DNA of 7,330 nucleotides from a bacterium (GTDB taxonomy: Bacteria; T1Sed10-126), in contig PWOD01000129.1 in assembly GCA_003557545.1 (NCBI GenBank), forward strand, positions 1 to 7,330, in the 5' to 3' direction. Positions 1 to 7,030 of this stretch are shown one piece after another. The position numbers and the translations under genes were made by a program. The notes beneath the pieces were generated by a model. The model did no database searches, was not told the DNA's origin, and was given only the letters and a program-made list of their open reading frames with translations. Every line of letters starts with the position of its first letter. The first letter of the stretch is position 1.

Positions 1-419
1 AACAGGGTAACCTCCTTATATACCTTCTCACCCTCCTTAACAAACTCAGGCAAATCAGGGCTGGTATCGTAAAGCCGGCCTCTTAACTCGGCCTTTTCCT
101 GCAGCTGTTTTCCAACTTTAACAAAAAACTCCTTCTCCTCAGGACCAATCTCTCTCAATAGTTTTTCTTTTCCCGGCTCCTCACTCCGGGGCAACAATTC
201 CTTTATTTTAAGTCGTAATAACTCGGAAAATATTAAGAGAGAAGCAGAGGCCCCACCCACCGTCCAGCCGGAACAATGTTCAAGATGATTGGTGAAATCC
301 TCTACCAGTCCGGCCAGACTGATCTTGCTCAAAGGCAGATCTTGCTGGCGCGCCAGGTCAAGCAGACCTTCCAGCGGCCCTCTGTAATCCTCCTGGTATA
401 TCTCGTAATTAAGCTTCAA
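1..419 (-). CDS. scpA: Segregation and condensation protein A, N-terminal part (runs off the window)
   Basis: ScpA is the kleisin subunit of the bacterial SMC-ScpA-ScpB condensin, which compacts and segregates the chromosome on the nucleoid. The first 139 codons are visible and no stop is reached; family members are usually about 240-270 residues, so the C-terminal part lies outside. The protein starts MKLNYEIYQEDYRGPLEGLL, matching the family's N-terminal 'F-x-GPL-x-x-LL-x-L' signature, and continues with the helical segment that binds the SMC neck, including the stretch ASLLIFSELLRLKIKELLP (about residues 60-80). I chose the TTG at 417-419 because it gives the usual short N-terminus before the GPL motif and has a Shine-Dalgarno sequence 6 nt upstream; no ATG or GTG in this frame fits. 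The start lies inside the end of the upstream gene (11-bp overlap), which suggests translational coupling. scpB would be expected next downstream, but is not visible. Family assignment is from motif recognition and is fairly secure. Confidence 0.88.
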   Translation of the reverse strand, partial: MKLNYEIYQEDYRGPLEGLLDLARQQDLPLSKISLAGLVEDFTNHLEHCSGWTVGGASASLLIFSELLRLKIKELLPRSEEPGKEKLLREIGPEEKEFFVKVGKQLQEKAELRGRLYDTSPDLPEFVKEGEKVYKEVTL

Positions 420-3030
420 CCGTATCCTCTCCCGACAGTTTCTGATCGTAATATCGCTTGAGTTCCTGTTTGCTATCAATTCCCCCGTCCAACTGATACT
501 CATACAGAGCATCCAGTATATCTCCCATACGAGGGCCCTGTTTAATTCCCCATTCTTTCAAATCGCCACCACTAATCAATGGTTCTACCGGTTTAACTTC
601 TTTCTCATAAAAGGTGAGATTTTTAACAATTCTTGAGGATTCAGAGGCTTTCAATGCAACCATTACCTCAGGCTGATTGATAAAATTCAGTAACTTATAG
701 AGACGAGACCTGCGGCTGGCAAACTCAACCTCAGAACGGATTTCATCAAACCGTTTAAACTGCTCAAGAATCTTTTGCTTTTGCTGGTTAAACATCAACC
801 GGCTGGCAAACCGCTCAGCCGACCCCCTTTCCAGGGGACGACTGATCAGACAGTAATAAACCATCGCCGGGTAATCTAACCCAGACTCACTCTCCAGCAA
901 TCTTGCCGCCCGGGCAAACCACATACTCATATCCGGGACCAGCCTTAAATCACGCTCGATTTTAACAAAAACTTCTAACCTGTATAGTTTTTTTATAACC
1001 GCCCACGGCGCAGGTTCAACAAATACTTTGTCCAACTCCTCCCGGACCCGATCGCCACTCACCGAATCAAACAGTTCCCCGGACAAAGCAGTACGCATCT
1101 GCCGGTAACTGCCCTTTTCAATGGTAAAATCAAACCTTCCGGCGAACCGCAGCGCACGGAGAATTCTAATGGGATCATCCAAAAAACTCATTGGATAAAG
1201 AATTCTTATCAGCCCCTTCTCCAGATCACGCCGTCCACCAAACAGGTCCAGAAGCTCACCAAAGCGGTCAGGGGTAACATTCACCGCCATACTATTAATT
1301 GTAAAATCACGCCGTTTTAGATCCTGGTGAATAGAGGCCTGTTCAATATTGACCTGGGGCAGCGCCGCCGGAGAAGAATAATATTCTGATCGAGCAGTGG
1401 CAAGATCCACAGACCGGCCAGATTTCAAACGTAAATTTGCCGTACGAAACTTCTTATGTATCTTCAGATCCGCATCAAACCGGCGGGCAATCTCCCGCCC
1501 AAACTCTATAGCATCACGGTTCACTACAAAATCTAACTCCTTCGGACAGTTTTCCATCAGGATATCACGCACACTCCCACCCACCAGGTAAAACTGCTCA
1601 TCTGTCTCTTCAGCTACTTCACCCCATTTCCGCATCAACTCCAACTGCTCAGGCTGCAGTACCTGACGTAATAACCGGCCGACATTATCAATTTCCGGCT
1701 CCATCGAATAGGCTGGAGCTGAGTCCTGAAGCTGGGATGGTCGATATCTTTCATGTAAAACCCTTATAACATCGGTCCTGGTAACTATCCCCAGGAGCTT
1801 TGAATCTTTTATCACGGGCAGGCGACCGACCTGATTTTCCATCAATAAATTCTGTATCTCCTTCAGTCCTGTTTCCGGTGTAATAGTCACCACCTCGTGG
1901 GACATGAACCCCTTCACCGGCGCATGGGTAAGTTCATGTCGAACCGCCTTATCAACATCGCTACGGGTGATAATTCCTTTTAAATTATTGGCATAATCGG
2001 TAATCGGCAGCCCGTGGTGCCCCAGTTCCAGCATAATTCTATGAGCCTCTTCAATTGATAGGTCCTGACGAATTGAATTTACCGGAACGGACATTATCTG
2101 CTGGGCGGTCAGTTCCGGTTTTAAACGTCTGTTCATAATCTCAATAATTGAGCTTTTAACCTCATCTAAGGTCACCCCCGGAACGGTCGCCGAAGCTGCT
2201 CTCTTATGCCCTCCACCCCCAAACTCTGCAGCAAGTTTGCCCGCGTCAACCTGGGGATAGCGATTTCTAATTACCATCTGTATCCGCTTGTTCATCTGAA
2301 CCAGTAAGATCAACAGGTTGAGATTTTCCATATCCCGTAACTTGTGTGCAATAAGAGCAACTTCTGGAATATACCTGTCCCGAACTGCCGAGGAAACTGT
2401 TACCGGAACATGATTTATAGAGAGATTTTCACTGTTTTTCAACAACTCATTCAACAGCTCTTTCTGTTCCTCGGTAAGCTTGCGATTAGAAAAATTCTGT
2501 ATCACATCAAGGTCTGCACCGGATTCTAACAGATATTGACCGGCCCGGTAATCCAGAGGAGTTGTGGTGCCGAACTGCAAACTACCGGTTTCCTGATGTA
2601 ATCCCAGTAAAAACAGAGTGGCCTCAAAAGGGCTGATCAAAATTTTCTGCCGGCGTAACTGTTCGACCATCATTGCTATAAGCGACCCTGCTTCACCAAT
2701 AAGTTTATGTTCTGCTTCTATATCACCCTGTTCACCGGGATGATGGTCATACAGATAGATCTTTTTAGATTTTTCAAGCAGCTCCTGGTAGGGACCCAAC
2801 CGTTCCTTCTTGTTGGTATCCACGACAATAACAGTATCAACCTCCTGATCACGATACTCAGAAAATCTAAAAAATGAAAAATGATCCCGGTAGAGGTTTA
2901 AAAACTCCAGAACTCCCCCCTCAGCCGTAGGTTGTATATAGATTTTTGCCCGGGAATGAAGTTTTTTCGCCGCCACCATAGAGGCCACACAATCAAAATC
3001 AAGATTTTGATGACCGATTATGATATCCAT
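409..3030 (-). CDS. DHH/DHHA1 - CBS - CBS - tRNA nucleotidyltransferase fusion (A-adding enzyme class)
   Basis: This 873-residue protein has four recognisable modules. Residues 1-300 are a DHH phosphoesterase domain: H7, D11 and D13 (GHQNLDFD), D71, DHH at 95-97, and a DHHA1 glycine loop GGGGHKRAA at 271-279. Residues about 307-428 are two CBS repeats, which usually bind adenosyl nucleotides. Residues about 478-640 are a class II nucleotidyltransferase head: GGSVRD at 484-489, catalytic ELD at 498-500, RRDFTINSM at 573-581, and DDPIR followed by LRALRF at 618-629. The rest is the helical neck, body and tail. This architecture is known from the Aquifex-type A-adding enzyme, which adds the terminal A to tRNA after a separate CC-adding enzyme; poly(A) polymerase activity is the alternative. 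The role of the DHH part is unclear. The start ATG has GAGGAG 9 nt upstream. Position 498 is Glu where Asp is usual, and 147 (QETG) is Glu where Asp is usual. The gene follows the glycosyltransferase by 62 bp and overlaps scpA. Confidence 0.88.
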   Translation of the reverse strand: MDIIIGHQNLDFDCVASMVAAKKLHSRAKIYIQPTAEGGVLEFLNLYRDHFSFFRFSEYRDQEVDTVIVVDTNKKERLGPYQELLEKSKKIYLYDHHPGEQGDIEAEHKLIGEAGSLIAMMVEQLRRQKILISPFEATLFLLGLHQETGSLQFGTTTPLDYRAGQYLLESGADLDVIQNFSNRKLTEEQKELLNELLKNSENLSINHVPVTVSSAVRDRYIPEVALIAHKLRDMENLNLLILLVQMNKRIQMVIRNRYPQVDAGKLAAEFGGGGHKRAASATVPGVTLDEVKSSIIEIMNRRLKPELTAQQIMSVPVNSIRQDLSIEEAHRIMLELGHHGLPITDYANNLKGIITRSDVDKAVRHELTHAPVKGFMSHEVVTITPETGLKEIQNLLMENQVGRLPVIKDSKLLGIVTRTDVIRVLHERYRPSQLQDSAPAYSMEPEIDNVGRLLRQVLQPEQLELMRKWGEVAEETDEQFYLVGGSVRDILMENCPKELDFVVNRDAIEFGREIARRFDADLKIHKKFRTANLRLKSGRSVDLATARSEYYSSPAALPQVNIEQASIHQDLKRRDFTINSMAVNVTPDRFGELLDLFGGRRDLEKGLIRILYPMSFLDDPIRILRALRFAGRFDFTIEKGSYRQMRTALSGELFDSVSGDRVREELDKVFVEPAPWAVIKKLYRLEVFVKIERDLRLVPDMSMWFARAARLLESESGLDYPAMVYYCLISRPLERGSAERFASRLMFNQQKQKILEQFKRFDEIRSEVEFASRRSRLYKLLNFINQPEVMVALKASESSRIVKNLTFYEKEVKPVEPLISGGDLKEWGIKQGPRMGDILDALYEYQLDGGIDSKQELKRYYDQKLSGEDTVEA
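426..433 (-). promoter_or_regulatory. Ribosome binding site that supports the TTG start of scpA
   Basis: On the minus strand the sequence reads GGGAGAGG followed by 6 nt and then TTG. It lies inside the last codons of the upstream fusion gene. It is the main evidence that scpA begins at this TTG, before the upstream stop codon at 409-411. Confidence 0.6.
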
Positions 3031-3092
3031 TGTTTCTAACTCCTCAAATCGATCGGGGTAATATTCATACTATCTTCGACTGGCTGTTGAAC

Positions 3093-4010
3093 CTACCGGT
3101 CGTTTTCCTCTAACAGTTTATATTTACCCTCAACCAGAATAAGATTTTCTGTTTTTACAGCTTCCCTGCTTTTCAAGGCAGCTCCCATCCCATTAATAGC
3201 ATGGCTCAAGCCGTGGATAAAATAGCGAATACCCCGCTCCTTGGTCGGCGCTTTAAAAAGCTGTTTGGATAGAAAAAATAAAGTTTTCCAGAAGGCTGTC
3301 CCTAAATCAAAATTTCTCCAGAAATACCACAGACTGTTACGGGTCAGATAATAAAACAGACGGCTGGTCTCCCGATTTCGATTATCCCTTCGATGTAAAA
3401 TTGTAATATCAGGAAAATAGCGAATTTCCGCCCCACTATTAATTATTCTGGTGGCCAGATCACGTTCTTCTACATAGATGAAATAAGGTTCCCAGAAACC
3501 ACCGGTTCGTTCAAACATCTCCGGTCGAATAGCAGCTCCACAGGTTAAAAAGCTGGGACTTTTATATCCCCGGCGTTCAGTTCCACAGCGCGGCCAGACA
3601 AACCACTCCTCCGCTTGATAATTGCTATCAACAATTCTAAAGCCGGCGGCCCCCATCCCCGGATTTGCCCGAAACTTTTCAACAATCCTGGTTACAGTGT
3701 TAGAGCGCATCAACTTGCTGTCATCATCCAGCATAACTATCAACTCGCCGGTGGCCACCTCGACCCCCCGATTTCTCGCGGCAACACCGATATTTTCCCT
3801 CATTTTAAAATAGTTTACAGCGGGAAAATTTCCTTTGACCATTGAAGCTGTATTATCGCTACTATCGTTATCAACCACCACTATCTCCACATGGGGAAAA
3901 TCCTGCATTTCAACCGATTCAAGACAGTCCTTCAGTAAATTTTCCCTGTTCCTCGTTAAAATCACAACCGACACCGTTTTTATTCCGTTGTTGGTATTGA
4001 TTACTGCCAT
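3093..4010 (-). CDS. Family 2 glycosyltransferase, rhamnosyltransferase-like
   Basis: This 305-residue protein has a GT-A fold of the GT2 type, which transfers a sugar from a nucleotide-sugar donor onto a glycan or lipid acceptor, usually at the cytoplasmic face of the membrane. The N-terminus reads VSVVILTRNR (13-22), then VVVDNDSSDNT (44-54), and the metal/nucleotide-binding acidic triplet LDDD is at 94-97. A later EERDL (181-185) occupies the place of the family's ED-x-D catalytic-base motif, followed by H206 in ILHRRD. The region 216-250 is rich in aromatic residues and amphipathic, which could associate with the membrane; I see no clear signal peptide. The ATG start has GAGGGA 7 nt upstream (complement 4018-4023). 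It is the first gene of the minus-strand block and lies 62 bp ahead of the tRNA nucleotidyltransferase fusion gene. Donor and acceptor cannot be read from the sequence, and no other polysaccharide genes are in view. Confidence 0.85.
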   Translation of the reverse strand: MAVINTNNGIKTVSVVILTRNRENLLKDCLESVEMQDFPHVEIVVVDNDSSDNTASMVKGNFPAVNYFKMRENIGVAARNRGVEVATGELIVMLDDDSKLMRSNTVTRIVEKFRANPGMGAAGFRIVDSNYQAEEWFVWPRCGTERRGYKSPSFLTCGAAIRPEMFERTGGFWEPYFIYVEERDLATRIINSGAEIRYFPDITILHRRDNRNRETSRLFYYLTRNSLWYFWRNFDLGTAFWKTLFFLSKQLFKAPTKERGIRYFIHGLSHAINGMGAALKSREAVKTENLILVEGKYKLLEENDR

Positions 4011-4135
4011 CTTTTAATCCCTCATTATTCCAGATTTCCCCGGCGGATAGAGCTTATTCTAATCAACCTTTTGACTATTACAGCTCGGCTCTAAGGAGCG
4101 GCCCCGGTGACTCCAGCTAATTTATTAATCCCTAT

Positions 4136-4165
4136 ATATTAACAGCTAATCGAACCAGACTCCAA
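4136..4165 (-). promoter_or_regulatory. Candidate promoter for the glycosyltransferase-nucleotidyltransferase-scpA block
   Basis: On the minus strand a TTGGAG -35-like hexamer (4160-4165) is separated by 18 nt from TAATAT (4136-4141), with a TG extended -10 dinucleotide placed one base before it. Transcription would begin near 4129 and give a leader of about 120 nt. The -35 match is weak (3 of 6), so this is tentative. Confidence 0.3.
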
Positions 4166-4205
4166 CTGTTCAGCCACCGACTGCCAACTCACAGGACTGT
4201 GAGGC

Positions 4206-4234
4206 TGGAAATTTTTCCGCTCTCACCGTATACT
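4206..4234 (+). promoter_or_regulatory. Candidate sigma-70-type promoter for the amidohydrolase gene
   Basis: TGGAAA (4206-4211) is followed after 17 nt by TATACT (4229-4234); the -10 matches consensus at 5 of 6 positions and the -35 at 4 of 6. The start would be near 4241, about 80 nt before the ATG. A small dyad, GGAAA-TT-TTTCC (4207-4218), overlaps the -35 element and could be an operator half-pair, but its arms are short. Confidence 0.4.
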
Positions 4235-4320
4235 TTATCTTCATCTTTAATCTTACGGCTAATCAGTATATCTGTCAGTTTTTTATTTGTCCGGTTAACT
4301 GCTCAGAAGGAGTTAATAAA

Positions 4321-5169
4321 ATGAAAGAATTTATCGCAGCGGCAGCACAGATTGAGATTGTCAAACCGAACGCCTTTGATCTGAACGTTCAGAAAGTTAA
4401 ACAGTTTCATCAGCGAGCGGTGGAAAAATTTGGCGCTAAACTTGTTGCTTTTCCTGAATCGATAACCACCGGATTCAATCCTGACATGTCCCTGTCTGAT
4501 TTTTACCAACTACTCCCCGGATCGATCGAATCTGCCCTGGGACCGGTTTTGGAAGCAACTGCTGAGAGCTCCAGCTATGCTGTCATTTCCAGCTATGAAA
4601 GAGCCCCCGAAAAAGATCGTATCTACAACAGCGCTTTTCTCTGCGGACCCTCTGGAAAAATTGAAGGGATCTATCGTAAAACCCACCTTTTCCCAACCGA
4701 ACGAGCCAGCCAGAAGGGCTGGTCAACCGCTGGTGACCAGATTCCCGTGTTTGATACTGAACTGGGAAAAATCGGAATCACGGTCTGCTATGATGGTGAT
4801 TTTCCTGAACTTTCAAGAATCCTTGCACTCAAAGGAGCCGAACTGATAGTTCGCCCGGCCGCCCTGCTGCGCAGTTATGAAATCTGGGAGATGAGCAACC
4901 GGATGCGCGCCTATGAAAACGATCTTTACTATCTGGCTGTCAATGCCATCGGCAGCGACGCTGCTGGAACAAAATTTTTCGGCCACAGTATGATCGTATC
5001 ACCGGCCGGACGTAAATTACATCTTGCCCGGGCTGGCGAGGAGATTATCGCCGCACCGGTTAAACCATTGACTGAACTGGAGGGGATTGATTCTCCCTTC
5101 CCGGTCCTTTTTAATCACCTCAAAGACCGCAACATCAAAAGTTATCGTGACTATTTAACTGAACTTTAA
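4321..5169 (+). CDS. Nitrilase-superfamily carbon-nitrogen hydrolase (amidase / N-carbamoyl hydrolase type)
   Basis: This 282-residue cytoplasmic enzyme has the complete Glu-Lys-Cys triad of the nitrilase superfamily: E46 in AFPES (43-47), K120 in YRKTHLF (118-124) and C156 in VCYDGDFPE (155-163). E127, just after the lysine motif, may be the second conserved Glu. The length is normal for an amidase or carbamoyl-hydrolase member, and the sequence after the cysteine (WEMSNRMRAYEND, 189-201) is typical of the amidase rather than the true nitrilase branch. These enzymes cleave amide or ureido C-N bonds through a thioester intermediate. The substrate cannot be read from the sequence; candidates from the neighbourhood are ureido- or amide-derivatives of malonate. 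The ATG is preceded by GAAGGAG with 8-nt spacing. It is the first gene of the plus-strand block, 95 bp before mdcA and in the same direction, so co-transcription is plausible. No terminator is evident after it. Confidence 0.88.
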   Translation: MKEFIAAAAQIEIVKPNAFDLNVQKVKQFHQRAVEKFGAKLVAFPESITTGFNPDMSLSDFYQLLPGSIESALGPVLEATAESSSYAVISSYERAPEKDRIYNSAFLCGPSGKIEGIYRKTHLFPTERASQKGWSTAGDQIPVFDTELGKIGITVCYDGDFPELSRILALKGAELIVRPAALLRSYEIWEMSNRMRAYENDLYYLAVNAIGSDAAGTKFFGHSMIVSPAGRKLHLARAGEEIIAAPVKPLTELEGIDSPFPVLFNHLKDRNIKSYRDYLTEL

Positions 5170-5196
5170 AAGAGCCCGTTTACAGGCAAAAAAGCT

Positions 5197-5247
5197 GTTG
5201 AAAAATGTTTTTTTAAATTCAGTTTTGCTGATAGATAAATTTTCAAC
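5197..5247 (+). repeat. Inverted repeat in the gap upstream of mdcA
   Basis: GTTGAAAA (5197-5204) and its exact reverse complement TTTTCAAC (5240-5247) flank 35 AT-rich bases and end just before the mdcA ribosome binding site. The loop is too long, and the stem too AT-rich, for a classical terminator. It may be a pair of regulator half-sites or chance in AT-rich DNA. Confidence 0.3.
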
Positions 5248-5264
5248 TGACAGGGAGATTTATA

Positions 5265-6896
5265 ATGACAGAACAAGCTCACCTTCTAACTGATTATAAT
5301 AACCGGCGCGAACGGGTCAAAAACAGGCTGGGGACAGAGCTTTTCGTAGCTACTGAAGATACCGTCGAACTGCTGAAACTGGTAATTGAAACTGGAGATA
5401 TAGTCTGTCTTGAGGGTAACAATCAGAAACAGGCTGATTTTCTGGCGGCCTGTCTCTGCCAGATTGATCCCCGGGAGCTAAATAATCTTCACCTTGTACA
5501 GTCCTCCCTGGTCCTGGACGAACATATCGAACTTTTCCGACGGGGAATTGCTAAAAAACTTGATTTTGCCTTTTCCGGCCCCCAGGCCCGCCCCCTGTTC
5601 GAGGCTGTTTCCGATGAGCTTGTGGAGATTGGAGCGATCCACACCTATCTGGAACTTTACGGCCGTTATTTTGTTGATCTGACTCCCCGGGTAGCCATGG
5701 TCGTCGCTGACGCCTGTGATGAGCAGGGCAACCTTTATACTGGATCCAACACCGAAGATACACCGGTGATTACCGAAGCAACCAACTTTAAAAACGGTAT
5801 TGTTATAGCCCAGGTGAGGGAAAAAAGAGAGCAGCTCGAACGGGTTGATATCCCCGCCGACTGGGTCGACTACATTGTAGTGACCAACGAACCCTATCAT
5901 CATCAGGCCCTGTTCACCCGTGATCCGGCAAAAATTACCAACTTACAGGTCCTGATGGGGATGATGGTTATCAAAGGCATTTATGCTGAATACAACCTGC
6001 AATCTCTCAATCATGGTCTTGGCTTTGCAACAGCAGCGATCGAACTGCTGCTTCCCACCTATGGAGCCCAGCTGCCCCTTCCAGAAAACTGTTGTTCCCA
6101 ATGGGTGTTAAATCCCCATCCCACATTGATCCCGGCGATCGAAGCCGGCATAGTTAAAAAGGTTTACCCGTTTGGTGGTGAAGTGGGAACCGACAACTAT
6201 GTTCAGGCCCGACCTGATATCTTCCCCACCGACAGCAACTGCTTAATGCGCTCGGGCCGTTGTAACGCTCATATCGCCGGACTTTATGGAATAGATTGTT
6301 TTACCGGAGCCACCTTACAAATAGATAAATACGGAAACAGCTCAACTGCTATCAAAGGAATGATAGCAGGCTTCGGTGGTGCCCCCAATTTAGGCTCTAC
6401 ACCGCCTGGACGACGACACATGACCGGAAGCTATATGCAAGCCGGTAAGTTCCATCACGACAACTATTTTGGGCGCAAACTGGTCGTCCAGGTCACCCCC
6501 ACTATGAGTGAAAAAAAACAGATCCCGGTTTTTCGGGATAAACTGGATGCTTATGAACTCTATGAATCCGGTTACTTTGACGTGCCGCCGATAATGATAG
6601 ACTCCGACCAGGTCACCCATATAGTCACCGAACAGGGGATTGCCTACCTTGACCGCTGTTGCTCCCGTGGTGAACGTATGGCGGCTATCCAGGCTGTAGC
6701 AGGTGATACTGAGATCGGACAGCGGGAACGTAAAGCAGAAACCAAAAAATTACGGCGACAGGGTAAAGTCAAAACAGCGGATGATCTGTCTATTGACCCT
6801 GCTCAGATATCGACTGAACTACTGGCCGCACATGACCTAACAGAACTTAAGGAGATCTCCGGCGGCCTCTACCAGCCACCGGACTACTTACTCTGA
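5265..6896 (+). CDS. mdcA: Malonate decarboxylase alpha subunit (acetyl-S-ACP:malonate ACP transferase)
   Basis: MdcA swaps malonate for acetate on the phosphoribosyl-dephospho-CoA group of the acyl carrier subunit MdcC; MdcD/E then decarboxylate malonyl-S-ACP. At 543 residues it is full length for the family (about 550). Matching segments in order are EGNNQKQADFL (50-60), GAIHTYLELYGRYFVDLTP (123-141), GNLYTGSNTEDTP (155-167), LFTRDP (216-221), SLNHGLGFATAAIELLLPTYG (247-267), LNPHPTLIPAIEAG (282-295), GGEVG (304-308), GFGGAPNLG (369-377) and THIVTEQGIAYL (451-462). These distinguish it from the shorter citrate lyase alpha subunit, though a CoA-transferase role cannot be excluded. The ATG has AGGGAG 7 nt upstream. 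Unusually, the next gene is not mdcC, mdcB or mdcD but a molybdenum hydroxylase subunit, and the preceding gene is an amidohydrolase, so the partner subunits must be elsewhere or absent. Residues 389-403 (SYMQAGKFHHDNYFG) look less like the family than the flanking motifs. Confidence 0.9.
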   Translation: MTEQAHLLTDYNNRRERVKNRLGTELFVATEDTVELLKLVIETGDIVCLEGNNQKQADFLAACLCQIDPRELNNLHLVQSSLVLDEHIELFRRGIAKKLDFAFSGPQARPLFEAVSDELVEIGAIHTYLELYGRYFVDLTPRVAMVVADACDEQGNLYTGSNTEDTPVITEATNFKNGIVIAQVREKREQLERVDIPADWVDYIVVTNEPYHHQALFTRDPAKITNLQVLMGMMVIKGIYAEYNLQSLNHGLGFATAAIELLLPTYGAQLPLPENCCSQWVLNPHPTLIPAIEAGIVKKVYPFGGEVGTDNYVQARPDIFPTDSNCLMRSGRCNAHIAGLYGIDCFTGATLQIDKYGNSSTAIKGMIAGFGGAPNLGSTPPGRRHMTGSYMQAGKFHHDNYFGRKLVVQVTPTMSEKKQIPVFRDKLDAYELYESGYFDVPPIMIDSDQVTHIVTEQGIAYLDRCCSRGERMAAIQAVAGDTEIGQRERKAETKKLRRQGKVKTADDLSIDPAQISTELLAAHDLTELKEISGGLYQPPDYLL

Positions 6897-7005
6897 TCGG
6901 CAACAGATATCTACGTCAAGTTTTATCAGAGAACTCCACTACTATTCGATCTAATAAGGATGAGCAGCAAATCACGCCTGTAAGCTTCTCCCGCTTTCGT
7001 CCCGT

Positions 7006-7030
7006 ACTTGAAGATATCGTCGCTTCAAGT
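7006..7030. repeat. Perfect 8-bp inverted repeat, candidate operator
   Basis: ACTTGAAG (7006-7013) and CTTCAAGT (7023-7030) are exact reverse complements separated by 9 bases. The left arm contains the TTGAAG -35-like element and the right arm touches the -10-like element of the promoter proposed below, a classic repressor-operator position. No T-run follows, so a terminator for mdcA is unlikely. Confidence 0.5.

Larger units (their letters stand above)
4011..4320. other. Divergent intergenic region between the two gene blocks
   Basis: No coding sequence is supported in these 310 bases on either strand. The region must contain the start signals for both the minus-strand glycosyltransferase block and the plus-strand amidohydrolase block. 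It contains a GC-rich stretch (about 4082-4118) with short complementary segments (GGAG/CTCC flanked by AGCT/AGCT) that would fall in the minus-strand leader, and AT-rich stretches on either side of it. I do not recognise a known riboswitch or T-box in it. Confidence 0.6.

Noticed and set aside
4071-4076. TTGACT, a good -35 match on the plus strand
   Set aside because: At 17-nt spacing the -10 position reads AAGGAG, and no acceptable -10 occurs at 16-18 nt.
4303-4509. 68-residue minus-strand open frame across the amidohydrolase start
   Set aside because: It is antisense to the amidohydrolase N-terminus, which has a good ribosome binding site and catalytic motifs; the antisense frame has no domain.
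5171-5215. Possible terminator after the amidohydrolase gene
   Set aside because: Only a 3-bp GCC/GGC pairing is available before the T-run, too weak for an intrinsic terminator. Read-through into mdcA is more likely.
5261-5266. TATAAT, a perfect -10 hexamer
   Set aside because: It overlaps the mdcA start codon, so it could not drive translation of full-length MdcA from the proposed ATG and Shine-Dalgarno site.
5478-5903. 141-residue open frame on the minus strand
   Set aside because: It lies entirely antisense to the strongly supported mdcA gene and has no recognisable motif. Its composition is what an antisense reading would give.
6960-6983. Seven-codon ATG-to-TAA frame after mdcA
   Set aside because: The purine-rich stretch touches the ATG with no room for ribosome binding spacing, and a frame this short is expected by chance.
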